Part shown: positions 10,180 through 17,994 of the stretch, one piece after another
How the letters are laid out: every line of letters begins with the position of its first letter
Position numbering within the stretch: position 1 is the stretch's first letter
Assembly: GCF_024345225.1 (NCBI RefSeq)
Contig: NZ_BROD01000001.1
Coordinates: 248,001 to 312,000 of the forward strand
Direction of reading: 5' to 3'
Length of the DNA: 64,000 bases
Source of the DNA: Clostridium sp. TW13
Lineage (GTDB): Bacteria > Bacillota > Clostridia > Clostridiales > Clostridiaceae
Notes under the pieces: generated by a model
Told to the model about the DNA's origin: nothing
The model's input: only the letters and a program-made list of their open reading frames with translations
Database searches by the model: none
Translations under genes and position numbers: made by a program

Positions 10180-10216
10180 AAAGGAGACGGTAATAATATT
10201 ATTTCAGTTTCCTTTT
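10180..10216 (+). terminator. Terminator after the 96-residue gene
   Basis: AAAGGAGAC pairs with GTTTCCTTT (one wobble), with a loop of about 18 bases. The trailing T-run is short. Confidence 0.65.
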
Positions 10217-10399
10217 ATATTTTGTGAAAGATTACATAAATAATTTATTACTTTTTGTAATATGTTATGTTATTTTAAGTAGAAAAAGAAATAATATTGT
10301 TTGTATAAATAATACATGATATGATACTAATGTAAAAGATGTTTGACGTAAAATAAAAAGCTAAATAAAATATATTTACATATTAGAAGGAGTGGTTCG

Positions 10400-11530
10400 A
10401 TGTGTAATGAATTAAACAATATCCAACCTCATGGAGAGCTTGGGATTATTGCTTTAGAAAGTTGTTCAAAGATAGGGAAAGAAATTAATCAATATTTAAG
10501 AAAGATAAGAGCTAACAGTGCTAATGATGATGAAGAAGAATCTTATCTAATAAATGTTGATGAAATTAGATTTTCTAATGGTGAAGGAAAAGTCAAGATT
10601 AAGGAAAGTGTAAGAGGAAAGGATATCTATATTCTATGTGATGTAGGAAATTATAATTGTACTTACAATATGTTTGGAATTGAAAATTATAAGGGTCCAG
10701 ATGAACATTTCCAAGATATAAAAAGAGTAGTATCTGCAATAAGTGGTAGAGCTAATAGAGTATCAGTAATAATGCCATTACTTTATGCATCAAGACAACA
10801 TAGAAGAAAGGGTAGAGAATCCTTAGATTGTGCAATTGCACTTCAAGAGTTAGAAAGATTGGGAGTAGATGAAATTATTACTTTTGATGTTCATGATCCT
10901 AATGTTCAAAATGCTATACCATTAACATCATTTGAAAATTTATATCCTACATATGAGATAATAAAGACATTCATCAAAGATGAAAGAAAAATAGAAATTG
11001 ACAAAAATAAGATGATAGTTATAAGTCCAGATACTGGAGCTATGGATAGAGCTATATACTATTCTACAATGTTAGGATTAGATATTGGTTTATTTTATAA
11101 GAGAAGAGATCATTCCACTATAGTAAAAGGCAAAAATCCAATAGTTCAACATGAGTATATTGGAAGAGATGTTGAAGGTCAAGATATATTAATAGTAGAT
11201 GATATAATTGCCTCTGGTGAATCTATATTAGATATAGCTGCCCAATTAAAGAAACGTGGAGCTAAAAGTATATATGCTGCAGCAACTTTTGCTTTCTTTA
11301 CAGAGGGAATAAATAAATTTGATAAATTCTATGAAGAAGGACTTATCGACAGAGTATATTCAACTAATTTAACTTACATACCAGAAAAAGTAAAGAACTC
11401 AAAATGGTTCAAAGAAGTAGATATGTCAGCATTTATGGCAGATATAATAGATACTCTTAATCACGATGGAAGTATGGCACCATTTTTTGACGCAACAAAG
11501 AGTATTACAGAACTTTTAGCTAAAAAATAA
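10400..11530 (+). CDS. prs: Ribose-phosphate pyrophosphokinase, long divergent form
   Basis: PRPP synthetase makes phosphoribosyl pyrophosphate from ribose-5-phosphate and ATP for nucleotide, His and Trp synthesis. The PRPP-binding loop ILIVDDIIASGES is near residue 270 and the flexible-loop region RQHRRKGRESLDCAIAL near 133. It has 376 residues against about 315 for the standard enzyme. Classical motifs are altered: FDVHDPNVQNAIPL replaces the DLHA..QIQGFF region, and SPDTGAMDRA replaces SPDxGGxxRA. It is therefore probably a second, specialised paralogue. AGAAGGAGTGG precedes ATG 10400. It stands alone between terminators. Confidence 0.88.
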   Translation: MCNELNNIQPHGELGIIALESCSKIGKEINQYLRKIRANSANDDEEESYLINVDEIRFSNGEGKVKIKESVRGKDIYILCDVGNYNCTYNMFGIENYKGPDEHFQDIKRVVSAISGRANRVSVIMPLLYASRQHRRKGRESLDCAIALQELERLGVDEIITFDVHDPNVQNAIPLTSFENLYPTYEIIKTFIKDERKIEIDKNKMIVISPDTGAMDRAIYYSTMLGLDIGLFYKRRDHSTIVKGKNPIVQHEYIGRDVEGQDILIVDDIIASGESILDIAAQLKKRGAKSIYAAATFAFFTEGINKFDKFYEEGLIDRVYSTNLTYIPEKVKNSKWFKEVDMSAFMADIIDTLNHDGSMAPFFDATKSITELLAKK

Positions 11531-11540
11531 TTTAAATGAT

Positions 11541-11586
11541 AAAAAAAGGAGAGTTACTATGTATTTAGAGTAACCCTCCTTTTTTA
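11541..11586. terminator. Bidirectional terminator between prs and the lipase gene
   Basis: AAAAAAGGAG-GTTACT pairs with AGTAAC-CTCCTTTTTT with one mismatch. The A-run and T-run on either side serve both converging genes. Confidence 0.85.
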
Positions 11587-11622
11587 TAGTATGATTATTT
11601 TTATTTTCAAAAGAACTTTTGC

Positions 11623-12927
11623 TTATTTAGGTAGGCTTGTCAACATTTTAGCCCAACTAACAAATTTATTTTGAAGATAATTGTGATATAGTGGTTGATT
11701 TTGTCCAACAACTTCAATATGATCTATATTTTGAATTTCACCTAAGTAGTTCCAAACGCCTTTTTGAGGAATTCCATTATAATTTACAACTTTATCTTGA
11801 GAGCCTTCATGAGGAGCGATAGCAGATCTAACACTTACAATTCCATCATTTCTCCACCAATCACTATTGACAACTACTTCTCCTGGAGTGTAGTTAGTAT
11901 AACGTCCCATATATAATGAACTTTTTAACATAAGTGGATTCATATTTAAATTAGGAACTTGGTGACCGGATACTAAATCTCTGTGAGTATCAACGCAAGC
12001 AATTGAAAAATAATATATATCATCTTGAGCTTTTACCCAGCTATTCAATTCTTTAGCACCTTTTTGAGATAAATCCCAAACACTTAAGTCAGTAGTCTTT
12101 CCCCAAATACTGCTTGAGAATACTCTATGGCAATAGGATGAGAAAGATTCATCAGTTTGTTTCTTTAATCCCCATTGATCCATCTTAAAATCAAAGCAAG
12201 GGTTACTAGAATTTAATATACCTGTATTAGCAGCTAGAGCACAGAAAACTTGATGAAAGTATGGTTCGATACTAAGTTGTTCTTCATCTTGTTGACTACC
12301 ATCATGAGGAGTAGCTATAGTAGTTATACTATCTATCCAATGCTTTCCGCCAGTGAATAGAGGGCTTGTATTTACACTAGACATTTTCATTTCGTCAGGG
12401 TCTCCATTTTCTAATAATTGTGCTAGTACTCTGATTGTTTCTCCACCCATACTATGTCCCACTAGATGGATCTTTTTAAGTTCATTATCGTTTGAGTAAG
12501 TACCAAATTCAGGATAAGCACCTGGAAAAGTTCTACCATAACGTGCATGTCCATATTTTTTTGAGTGTGCTTCACCATAATCTACAGTACCACCTTTTAA
12601 GTAGGCATATAATTCACAGGCTCTGTCCCAGTTACTAGATATTGAGCCTAAAGTAGGTGTGAAAACTGTATAACCTTTGGAAGTCAATAGATCCTTTAAA
12701 CTTGATTTGCCACCCCAATAATTGATGCCAAAAAGTTCATCATTACCCCAACCAAAAAGTCCGTGCATCATAACAATTGGGTATTTATTATTTAATTTTT
12801 CTAAAGAATTAAGTTGAGAAGTTGAGTGTTTGCTAGTAGTACTAGCGAAGGCATAAGAAGGAAGTAAAAATACCAAAGACAAACATAAAAAACAGGATAA
12901 AATTGTTCTTTTAATTGATTTTTTCAT
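11623..12927 (-). CDS. Secreted triacylglycerol lipase, family I.5-like
   Basis: This is an exported alpha/beta hydrolase that should split triglyceride esters outside the cell. A signal peptide (KKSIKRTILSCFLCLSLVFL...YAFA) occupies about residues 1-29. The oxyanion motif PIVMMHGLFGWG starts near residue 50 and the nucleophile elbow GHSMGG places Ser at about 159. SSNWDRACELYAYLKGGTVD and the AHSKKYGHARYGR histidines match the Zn-binding insertion of Geobacillus and staphylococcal lipases. The length of 434 fits. AAGGAGATATTTGCT precedes ATG 12927. It is monocistronic, and a 20-base palindrome lies upstream. Confidence 0.92.
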   Translation of the reverse strand: MKKSIKRTILSCFLCLSLVFLLPSYAFASTTSKHSTSQLNSLEKLNNKYPIVMMHGLFGWGNDELFGINYWGGKSSLKDLLTSKGYTVFTPTLGSISSNWDRACELYAYLKGGTVDYGEAHSKKYGHARYGRTFPGAYPEFGTYSNDNELKKIHLVGHSMGGETIRVLAQLLENGDPDEMKMSSVNTSPLFTGGKHWIDSITTIATPHDGSQQDEEQLSIEPYFHQVFCALAANTGILNSSNPCFDFKMDQWGLKKQTDESFSSYCHRVFSSSIWGKTTDLSVWDLSQKGAKELNSWVKAQDDIYYFSIACVDTHRDLVSGHQVPNLNMNPLMLKSSLYMGRYTNYTPGEVVVNSDWWRNDGIVSVRSAIAPHEGSQDKVVNYNGIPQKGVWNYLGEIQNIDHIEVVGQNQPLYHNYLQNKFVSWAKMLTSLPK

Positions 12928-13043
12928 AGCAAATATCTCCTTAATATTAAAATTTGTACTGATGAGTATAGTATAACATTTACATGAAGAAATGGTAAAT
13001 AACAGTAAAACCTTATAAACACTTGAAAAATGACTTTATGTTA

Positions 13044-13063
13044 TTTGTACTAGCTAGTACAAA
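13044..13063. promoter_or_regulatory. Perfect 20-base palindrome with TTTGTACTAG half-sites
   Basis: TTTGTACTAG is followed directly by its exact complement CTAGTACAAA. It lies in the divergent region, 117 bases from the lipase start and 181 from the methylase start, and looks like an operator for an unidentified dimeric regulator. A half-site TTTGTACT lies at 12953-12960, close to the lipase start. Confidence 0.5.
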
Positions 13064-13143
13064 AAATAGTTAATTATTTCTCCAATTTACGTTAAAATTA
13101 AGAATAATTTGATATTAGTTGTAGATAGTGTAGAAAAATATTA

Positions 13144-13200
13144 TTTTTTATTCTTTAGGATATTATAATAAAAATGAATTTGTGGATAACTTATAAAAAA
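13144..13200 (+). repeat. R1 intergenic repeat, full copy with DnaA-box consensus
   Basis: This copy has the core TTCTTTAGGATATTATAATA at 13151, then AATTTGTGGATAACTTATAA. It includes TGTGGATAA at 13181-13189, the exact complement of TTATCCACA. It matches the copy at 17742 over about 50 bases with few differences. Confidence 0.8.
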
Positions 13201-13244
13201 TGTTATTATTAGTATTGAGTATTAGAAGAAGAGGATATAGTTTT

Positions 13245-14171
13245 ATGAATAAAGAATTTTTTTATGTCGTTAATTACCCTGTATATGAGGAAAGCTTATG
13301 TAGAATGGAAATGAGGACTTTGTTTGGAGTAAATTTAACTAGAAAATATTTTTTTTCTGATAAGTATATAAATTTATCTAGGAGTCCATTTATAAAGGAT
13401 ATGATATCAGTACTTTATATTGCTGATGATATTAGTGATATATTGGATAGAATTGCACAAGATAAAGTTTCTTATGAGAAATTTAAAGTATTCTATATAA
13501 AACATGATAAAGAGGATATTGATTATGAAGAAAGAATAAGGGCAGTAAGAGATGTAGGATATCTTATAACAGGAACACCAGATATTCATAATCCTGAAGT
13601 TAAACTTGGAATATCTAAGGTAGATGGAAAGTGGATATTTGGAATATATGCAAGAAATGATTTTAAGTGGCATGAACATGATGAGAAGCCTAATTCCTAT
13701 TCCAATTCATTAAGTGTGAAAATGGCAAGGTCTATAGTTAATATTGCTGTCGGCAATGATTTGAACAATAAACTAGTAGATCCATGTTGTGGAGTTGGTA
13801 CTGTAGTAATAGAGGCATTGTCAATGAACATTAAAGCAGTTGGTTATGAGATAAACAAAAATGTATCAGAAGATGCTAAAAGGAATTTGAAATATTTTGG
13901 ATACAAGAATGTTATTATTAATGAAGATATGCATAAGATAAATGATAAATATAATGTTGCTATAATTGACATTCCATATGGACTTTTTACACCGACTACT
14001 TTAGCAGATCAGTTAAAGATAATTAATACAGCTCGTAGAATTTGTGAAAAGCTTGTGATAGTTACATTTGAGAATATGAATGAGTATATTATTGATGCTG
14101 GATTTAATATTAAAGATGAATGTGTTGCATGCAAAGGAAGATTTAAAAGATATATAAGTTTATGTGAATAA
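13245..14171 (+). CDS. TRM11/THUMP-type SAM-dependent RNA methylase-like protein
   Basis: This is a predicted nucleic-acid methyltransferase of about 308 residues. The SAM-binding motif VDPCCGVGTVVIEAL is near residue 180 and the acidic strand motif AVGYEINKNVSEDAKRNL follows. The catalytic N-type motif reads DIPYG rather than the usual DPPYG, a visible change of one proline. I chose ATG 13245 (MNKEFFYVVNYP) because the upstream start at 13200 lies within the repeat and lacks a ribosome site. The likely substrate is tRNA or rRNA by family analogy. It is a single gene with no obvious partner. Confidence 0.8.
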   Translation: MNKEFFYVVNYPVYEESLCRMEMRTLFGVNLTRKYFFSDKYINLSRSPFIKDMISVLYIADDISDILDRIAQDKVSYEKFKVFYIKHDKEDIDYEERIRAVRDVGYLITGTPDIHNPEVKLGISKVDGKWIFGIYARNDFKWHEHDEKPNSYSNSLSVKMARSIVNIAVGNDLNNKLVDPCCGVGTVVIEALSMNIKAVGYEINKNVSEDAKRNLKYFGYKNVIINEDMHKINDKYNVAIIDIPYGLFTPTTLADQLKIINTARRICEKLVIVTFENMNEYIIDAGFNIKDECVACKGRFKRYISLCE

Positions 14172-14344
14172 ATCTAGGGCATTTTCTGAAACAAGATTTA
14201 TAATATAAAAATATTGAAAAGAAAAATAAAATATAGAAATAATAAAATGTATAAGAAATATATAACATTATGGTGAATACATAACTAGAGAAAGTACAGC
14301 TAATAATATTAATGATAATATTATTATAGAAAGAAGTGATTAGT

Positions 14345-14533
14345 TTGAAAGCATTCGTAGATAAAGGTACTTGTATAGCTTGTGGGATGTGTGCGAGCAT
14401 TTGTCCAGAAGTTTTTGAAATTGAGGATGATGGAAAAGCAGCCTTAATTGTTGATGAGGTTTCAGACAAAAATGAACACGCCTGTATTGAGGCTACTGAT
14501 AATTGTCCAGTAGGAGCAATTACTACAAAATAA
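14345..14533 (+). CDS. Small [4Fe-4S] ferredoxin, TTG start
   Basis: This is a 62-residue cytoplasmic electron carrier. Cys10, Cys13 and Cys16 (CIACGMC) plus Cys54 (CP) can ligate one [4Fe-4S] cluster. Cys20 and Cys47 are the spare pair often seen in single-cluster ferredoxins. I prefer the TTG start at 14345, giving MKAFVDKGTC, the usual clostridial N-terminus. The in-frame GTG at 14336 would lie inside AAGTGAT, which looks like the ribosome site. A terminator follows. Its redox partner cannot be told from context. Confidence 0.92.
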   Translation: MKAFVDKGTCIACGMCASICPEVFEIEDDGKAALIVDEVSDKNEHACIEATDNCPVGAITTK

Positions 14534-14565
14534 AAATTTGGAATCAGAGATATTTATAATCAAAG

Positions 14566-14616
14566 GGAGCTTGTAGTTATTTAAATAAACAAATAGTTAC
14601 AAGCTCTAATTTTTTC
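14566..14616 (+). terminator. Terminator after ferredoxin
   Basis: GAGCTTGTAGTTATTT pairs with AAATAGTTACAAGCTC and is followed by TAATTTTTTC. Confidence 0.85.
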
Positions 14617-14765
14617 TTTACATAAACCGAATAGGGGTATATAGTATAATGTAGAATTTGGTTTAAATTTAAAATAAAAACTTTAGTAAGTATTAACATA
14701 TATGTTATTATAAGGTTATATAATTTATTAGTGACTTAAATGTTAATAAAAGGGGGAAAATAAAA

Positions 14766-15449
14766 GTGAGGCATAAATTATCAAGCGTTTTATGGGGACT
14801 AGCATTTATCATAGCAGGTGTGGGCTTTGCTGGAAATTCATTAAATTGGTGGGATTTTCATTTATTTTTTGCAGGATGGTGGACTTTATTTATTATAATA
14901 CCTTGCGCAATAAGTATTTTAGAAAACGGATTTCGTACAGCAAATAGTATTGGATTATTAGTTGGAGTTATTTTGTTGTTATCTGAACAACATGTTATTG
15001 ACAATCATATAGTTGGCAAGCTACTTTGGCCTGTAGTACTAATATTAATTGGTCTTTCTATAATCCTTGGAGGTAGTGGAAGAAAACATAAGATTTCAGC
15101 TACAATTAATCATGACAATGCTAAAGGAAAGCCAGAATATACAACTATTTTTAGTAAACAAGAAGTTAATTTTTCACAAGAAGTATTTCCAGGAGCTAAT
15201 TTAACATCTATATTTGGTGGATTTAGTGTTAATCTATCTGGAGCATATGTTGAAAAAGATGTTGTAATTGATATTACCACAATTTTTGGAGGAGTTGAAG
15301 TTATTGTTCCACCAGATGTGACAGTAGTTGTGTCTAGTACTCCAATATTTGGTGGCGTATCAAATCACACAAGACAAAGCAAATCTGAAAATAGTCCAGT
15401 TATTTATATTAATGCTACATGTATATTTGGTGGAGTTGACATAAGATAA
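14766..15449 (+). CDS. LiaF-like membrane protein with IFGG repeats
   Basis: The 227-residue protein has an N-terminal membrane region of about four helices (residues 5-100). A C-terminal beta-type domain carries the motif IFGG four times (SIFGGFSV, TIFGGVEV, PIFGGVSN, CIFGGVDI), the hallmark of the LiaF/DUF2154 C-terminal domain. In Bacillus, LiaF restrains the cell-envelope stress kinase LiaS, but no LiaSR pair is adjacent here. Translation begins at GTG 14766 after AAAGGGGGAAAATAAAA. It is a single-gene unit. A role in envelope stress or membrane-protein control is inference. Confidence 0.8.
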   Translation: MRHKLSSVLWGLAFIIAGVGFAGNSLNWWDFHLFFAGWWTLFIIIPCAISILENGFRTANSIGLLVGVILLLSEQHVIDNHIVGKLLWPVVLILIGLSIILGGSGRKHKISATINHDNAKGKPEYTTIFSKQEVNFSQEVFPGANLTSIFGGFSVNLSGAYVEKDVVIDITTIFGGVEVIVPPDVTVVVSSTPIFGGVSNHTRQSKSENSPVIYINATCIFGGVDIR

Positions 15450-15466
15450 CTAAATTGTTAAATGCT

Positions 15467-15504
15467 AAATAGAAATCCTCATGTCTTTTTGAGGATTTCT
15501 ATTT
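15467..15504. terminator. Hairpin terminator after LiaF-like gene
   Basis: A perfect 15-base stem (AAATAGAAATCCTCA with its complement) has an 8-base loop. The T-run is weak on both sides. Confidence 0.7.
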
Positions 15505-15584
15505 AGTATTTGGAAATAAATAACGAGTGAAAGAGAGTTATTTATTTTATTAGTGAATTCAAATGTGGGAGGAGAATGGTTTTT

Positions 15585-16439
15585 ATGGATATAAAAGGGG
15601 TTATTAGGGTTTTGATTTCAAACGATATAGTTAAACATATTTGTAACTATGATCAGCTTGCAGGGGAACACAAAAACAAAATATGGCTAATTGAAAAGGA
15701 AGATAATAAGAAAATAATAGTTAAAATAAGTGATGAGGTTAGCATTGATAATGAAGTGAAATTTTTAGATTTTTATAGAGAAATAGATGTATTTCCTAAT
15801 GTTATATATCATAATTCTAAGAAACGCCTTCTATGTTATGAATATATACAAGGAGATATAAAATTAAATATAGATAGTATGGAATTGCTTAGAGACATAA
15901 TTCTTATAGCAAAAGCATATAAAATATGTGATTCGGATGGTTATGGATATTTGAAAAAGTTGGAGGATTACAGGCAATTTTTTATGAATTCAATTTTTCA
16001 ATCAAGTAAAAGAATAAAGACGTTAATTGATTATCAAGATTATATGATGGTAAAGCATAAAATAGAGTTAATCACATCAGAAGAAAGACATGTAGATAAA
16101 TATTTATTGCATGGTGATTTTGGAATAAATAATTGTGTGTTTAGAAACAAAAAGTTAGTTGGCGTTGTAAATTCAGCCTCGATTGTTGGAGAACCTATAT
16201 ATGATGTGATCTACGCTTTGTGTTCAAATATTAGATTCTTATCATCAGTTGGAGTGAATAACATATATTTAGCTTTATCAGATTTGGGTTATTCAAAGGA
16301 TGTTATAAATGCATACCTTATTGTAGTGTTGTACATACGAATTGGTACATGTATAAAGTATGATTCATATGATTTACAAGATTATCTAAAGTTTTGGGAA
16401 GATAATTTTAGTAACAGTAATAAGTTAGTTTTAAAATAA
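15585..16439 (+). CDS. APH/choline-kinase-fold protein with altered active site
   Basis: About 284 residues show the aminoglycoside/choline phosphotransferase fold. There is an ATP-lysine strand (KKIIVKIS), the helix glutamate (NEVKFL) and the catalytic loop LLHGDFGINN near residue 180. The second metal-binding aspartate, normally in a VIDxx strand, is replaced by Asn in VVNSASIVGEPIYDV, so activity may be lost or changed. I use ATG 15585 because GGAGGAG at 15568-15574 is well spaced for it. It ends 13 bases before the Fe-alcohol dehydrogenase, probably as one operon. The substrate is unknown. Confidence 0.75.
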   Translation: MDIKGVIRVLISNDIVKHICNYDQLAGEHKNKIWLIEKEDNKKIIVKISDEVSIDNEVKFLDFYREIDVFPNVIYHNSKKRLLCYEYIQGDIKLNIDSMELLRDIILIAKAYKICDSDGYGYLKKLEDYRQFFMNSIFQSSKRIKTLIDYQDYMMVKHKIELITSEERHVDKYLLHGDFGINNCVFRNKKLVGVVNSASIVGEPIYDVIYALCSNIRFLSSVGVNNIYLALSDLGYSKDVINAYLIVVLYIRIGTCIKYDSYDLQDYLKFWEDNFSNSNKLVLK

Positions 16440-16452
16440 GGAGAAAAAGTAT

Positions 16453-17667
16453 ATGATTTGGACAATAAAAAAAGCCTATTACAGATCAGCTCAAGCTATA
16501 CTTAGGACAGGAATAAAATTTGTTAAATTTAAAGAACCACAATTAATTTTAGGAGCAGGAACCATAAATAAACTACCTGATGTAATAAAGGATAAGCAAA
16601 TTAGTAAGGTAATGATTATTGTAAGTAAAACAATAAATAAATCTGGGTTGTTAGATGAATTTTACACAAAATTATCAGAGAATAATATTCAATATGAAGT
16701 CTATGATAGTGTTAAACCTAATCCTACTATAGATAATATAGAGGAATGTTTAAATGTTTATAAACAAAAAAATTGTGTTGCAATTGTAACAATTGGCGGC
16801 GGATCTCCAATTGATTGTGCTAAGGTTGTTGCTGCAAGAGCAGCAAATAACAATTTAAAAATACAGGATTTAAGAGGTTTCCAAAAAGTTAAGAATCCTA
16901 TACCTCCAATTTTTGCTGTACCAACAACAGCAGGAAGTGGTTCTGAAGTTACTGTAGCTGCTGTTGTTACTGATTCAGAAACTCATGAGAAATATGCTAT
17001 TTCAGATTTAAAATTCATCCCAGATTATGTTGTATTAGATCCTGAATTAACAGTAGGGGTTCCACCAAGTCTCACAGCTTCAACAGGTATGGATGCACTA
17101 ACTCATGCTATTGAAGCTTATATAGGTAAAAATGGAACAGCGTTTACTGATGATAAAGCTAGAAATGCAACTAAAATGATAATTGATAACTTAGAGAATG
17201 TTTATAAGGATGGAAAGGATGTGGAAAAGCGTAATGCTATGCTATTGGCTTCGAATTATGCTGGAGCTGCATTTACAAGAGCATATGTTGGTTATGTTCA
17301 TGCCATTGCTCATAGTATAGGTGGATTGTATGGAGTAGCTCATGGTCTTGCAAATGCTATAATTCTTCCTAAAGTATTAGAATTTTATGGAGAGTCAGCT
17401 TATGATAAGTTATCTGAGCTTGCTATATATGCAAACTTGGGGACTAAGGACCAGGATAAAAAAGATTTAGCTATTAAGTTAATTGAAAAGATTAAGCTTA
17501 TGAACAAAAATATGAATATACCTCAAGGAATAAAAGAAATAAAAGAAGAGGACATACCTCTAATCGCAAAAAGAGCTATGAAGGAAGGAAATCCAGGATA
17601 TCCAGTACCTAAAATTATGAGTATTAGGGAATGCGAGGAGTTCTTAAGAAATTTAAAGATAAAATAA
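16453..17667 (+). CDS. Iron-containing alcohol dehydrogenase
   Basis: This 404-residue cytoplasmic group III dehydrogenase interconverts aldehydes or ketones and alcohols with NAD(P)H. The nucleotide motif GGGSPIDCAK is near residue 116 and the family signature PTTAGSGSEVTVAAVVTD near 156. Metal-site elements are DALTHAIEAY near 215 and HAIAHSIGGLYGVAHG near 280, with histidines in place. An N-terminal extension of about 30 residues (IWTIKKAYYRSAQAILRTG) precedes the domain. AAGGAGAAAAAGTAT stands before ATG 16453. It follows the kinase-like gene closely. The physiological substrate is not shown by the sequence. Confidence 0.93.
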   Translation: MIWTIKKAYYRSAQAILRTGIKFVKFKEPQLILGAGTINKLPDVIKDKQISKVMIIVSKTINKSGLLDEFYTKLSENNIQYEVYDSVKPNPTIDNIEECLNVYKQKNCVAIVTIGGGSPIDCAKVVAARAANNNLKIQDLRGFQKVKNPIPPIFAVPTTAGSGSEVTVAAVVTDSETHEKYAISDLKFIPDYVVLDPELTVGVPPSLTASTGMDALTHAIEAYIGKNGTAFTDDKARNATKMIIDNLENVYKDGKDVEKRNAMLLASNYAGAAFTRAYVGYVHAIAHSIGGLYGVAHGLANAIILPKVLEFYGESAYDKLSELAIYANLGTKDQDKKDLAIKLIEKIKLMNKNMNIPQGIKEIKEEDIPLIAKRAMKEGNPGYPVPKIMSIRECEEFLRNLKIK

Positions 17668-17703
17668 TATTACTCATTTAATATATATACAGACGTAAGA
17701 AAG

Positions 17704-17745
17704 AAGTTGAGTTACAACGCATATTGCCAGTAACTCAATTTTTTT
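17704..17745 (+). terminator. Terminator after Fe-alcohol dehydrogenase
   Basis: GTTGAGTTAC pairs with GTAACTCAAT around a 14-base loop and is followed by a T-run. Confidence 0.85.
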
Positions 17746-17797
17746 GTTCTTTAGGATACTATAATAAAATCAAATTTGTGGATAACTTATAAAAAAA
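17742..17797 (+). repeat. R1 intergenic repeat, full copy with DnaA-box consensus
   Basis: Directly after the terminator T-run stands TTCTTTAGGATACTATAATA, then TTTGTGGATAACTTATAA. TGTGGATAA at 17777-17785 is at the same internal offset as in the copy at 13144. Confidence 0.8.
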
Positions 17798-17924
17798 GCT
17801 ATTTGATTAGGATTTGTATCAAGAAAGAATAAAAAATAAATTATATTCGCCTGCTAAGTTTTTCTCACATTCGTTCGAAAAGACAGATGCGTAAAAAATA
17901 AATTTAATTTATACTAACTTTAAT

Positions 17925-17939
17925 TGAAAATCATTATCA
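17925..17939. promoter_or_regulatory. Fur-box-like site upstream of the Nramp gene
   Basis: TGAAAATCATTATCA matches the 7-1-7 Fur consensus TGATAATNATTATCA at all fixed bases but one. It overlaps a possible -35 (TTGAAA at 17924), 56 bases before the start codon. Iron-dependent repression is the natural reading. Confidence 0.65.
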
Positions 17940-17994
17940 ATTATGTTACTGTTAATATAAAGGGTATAGTATTTAGAAAAAGGAAGTGAAGGGT

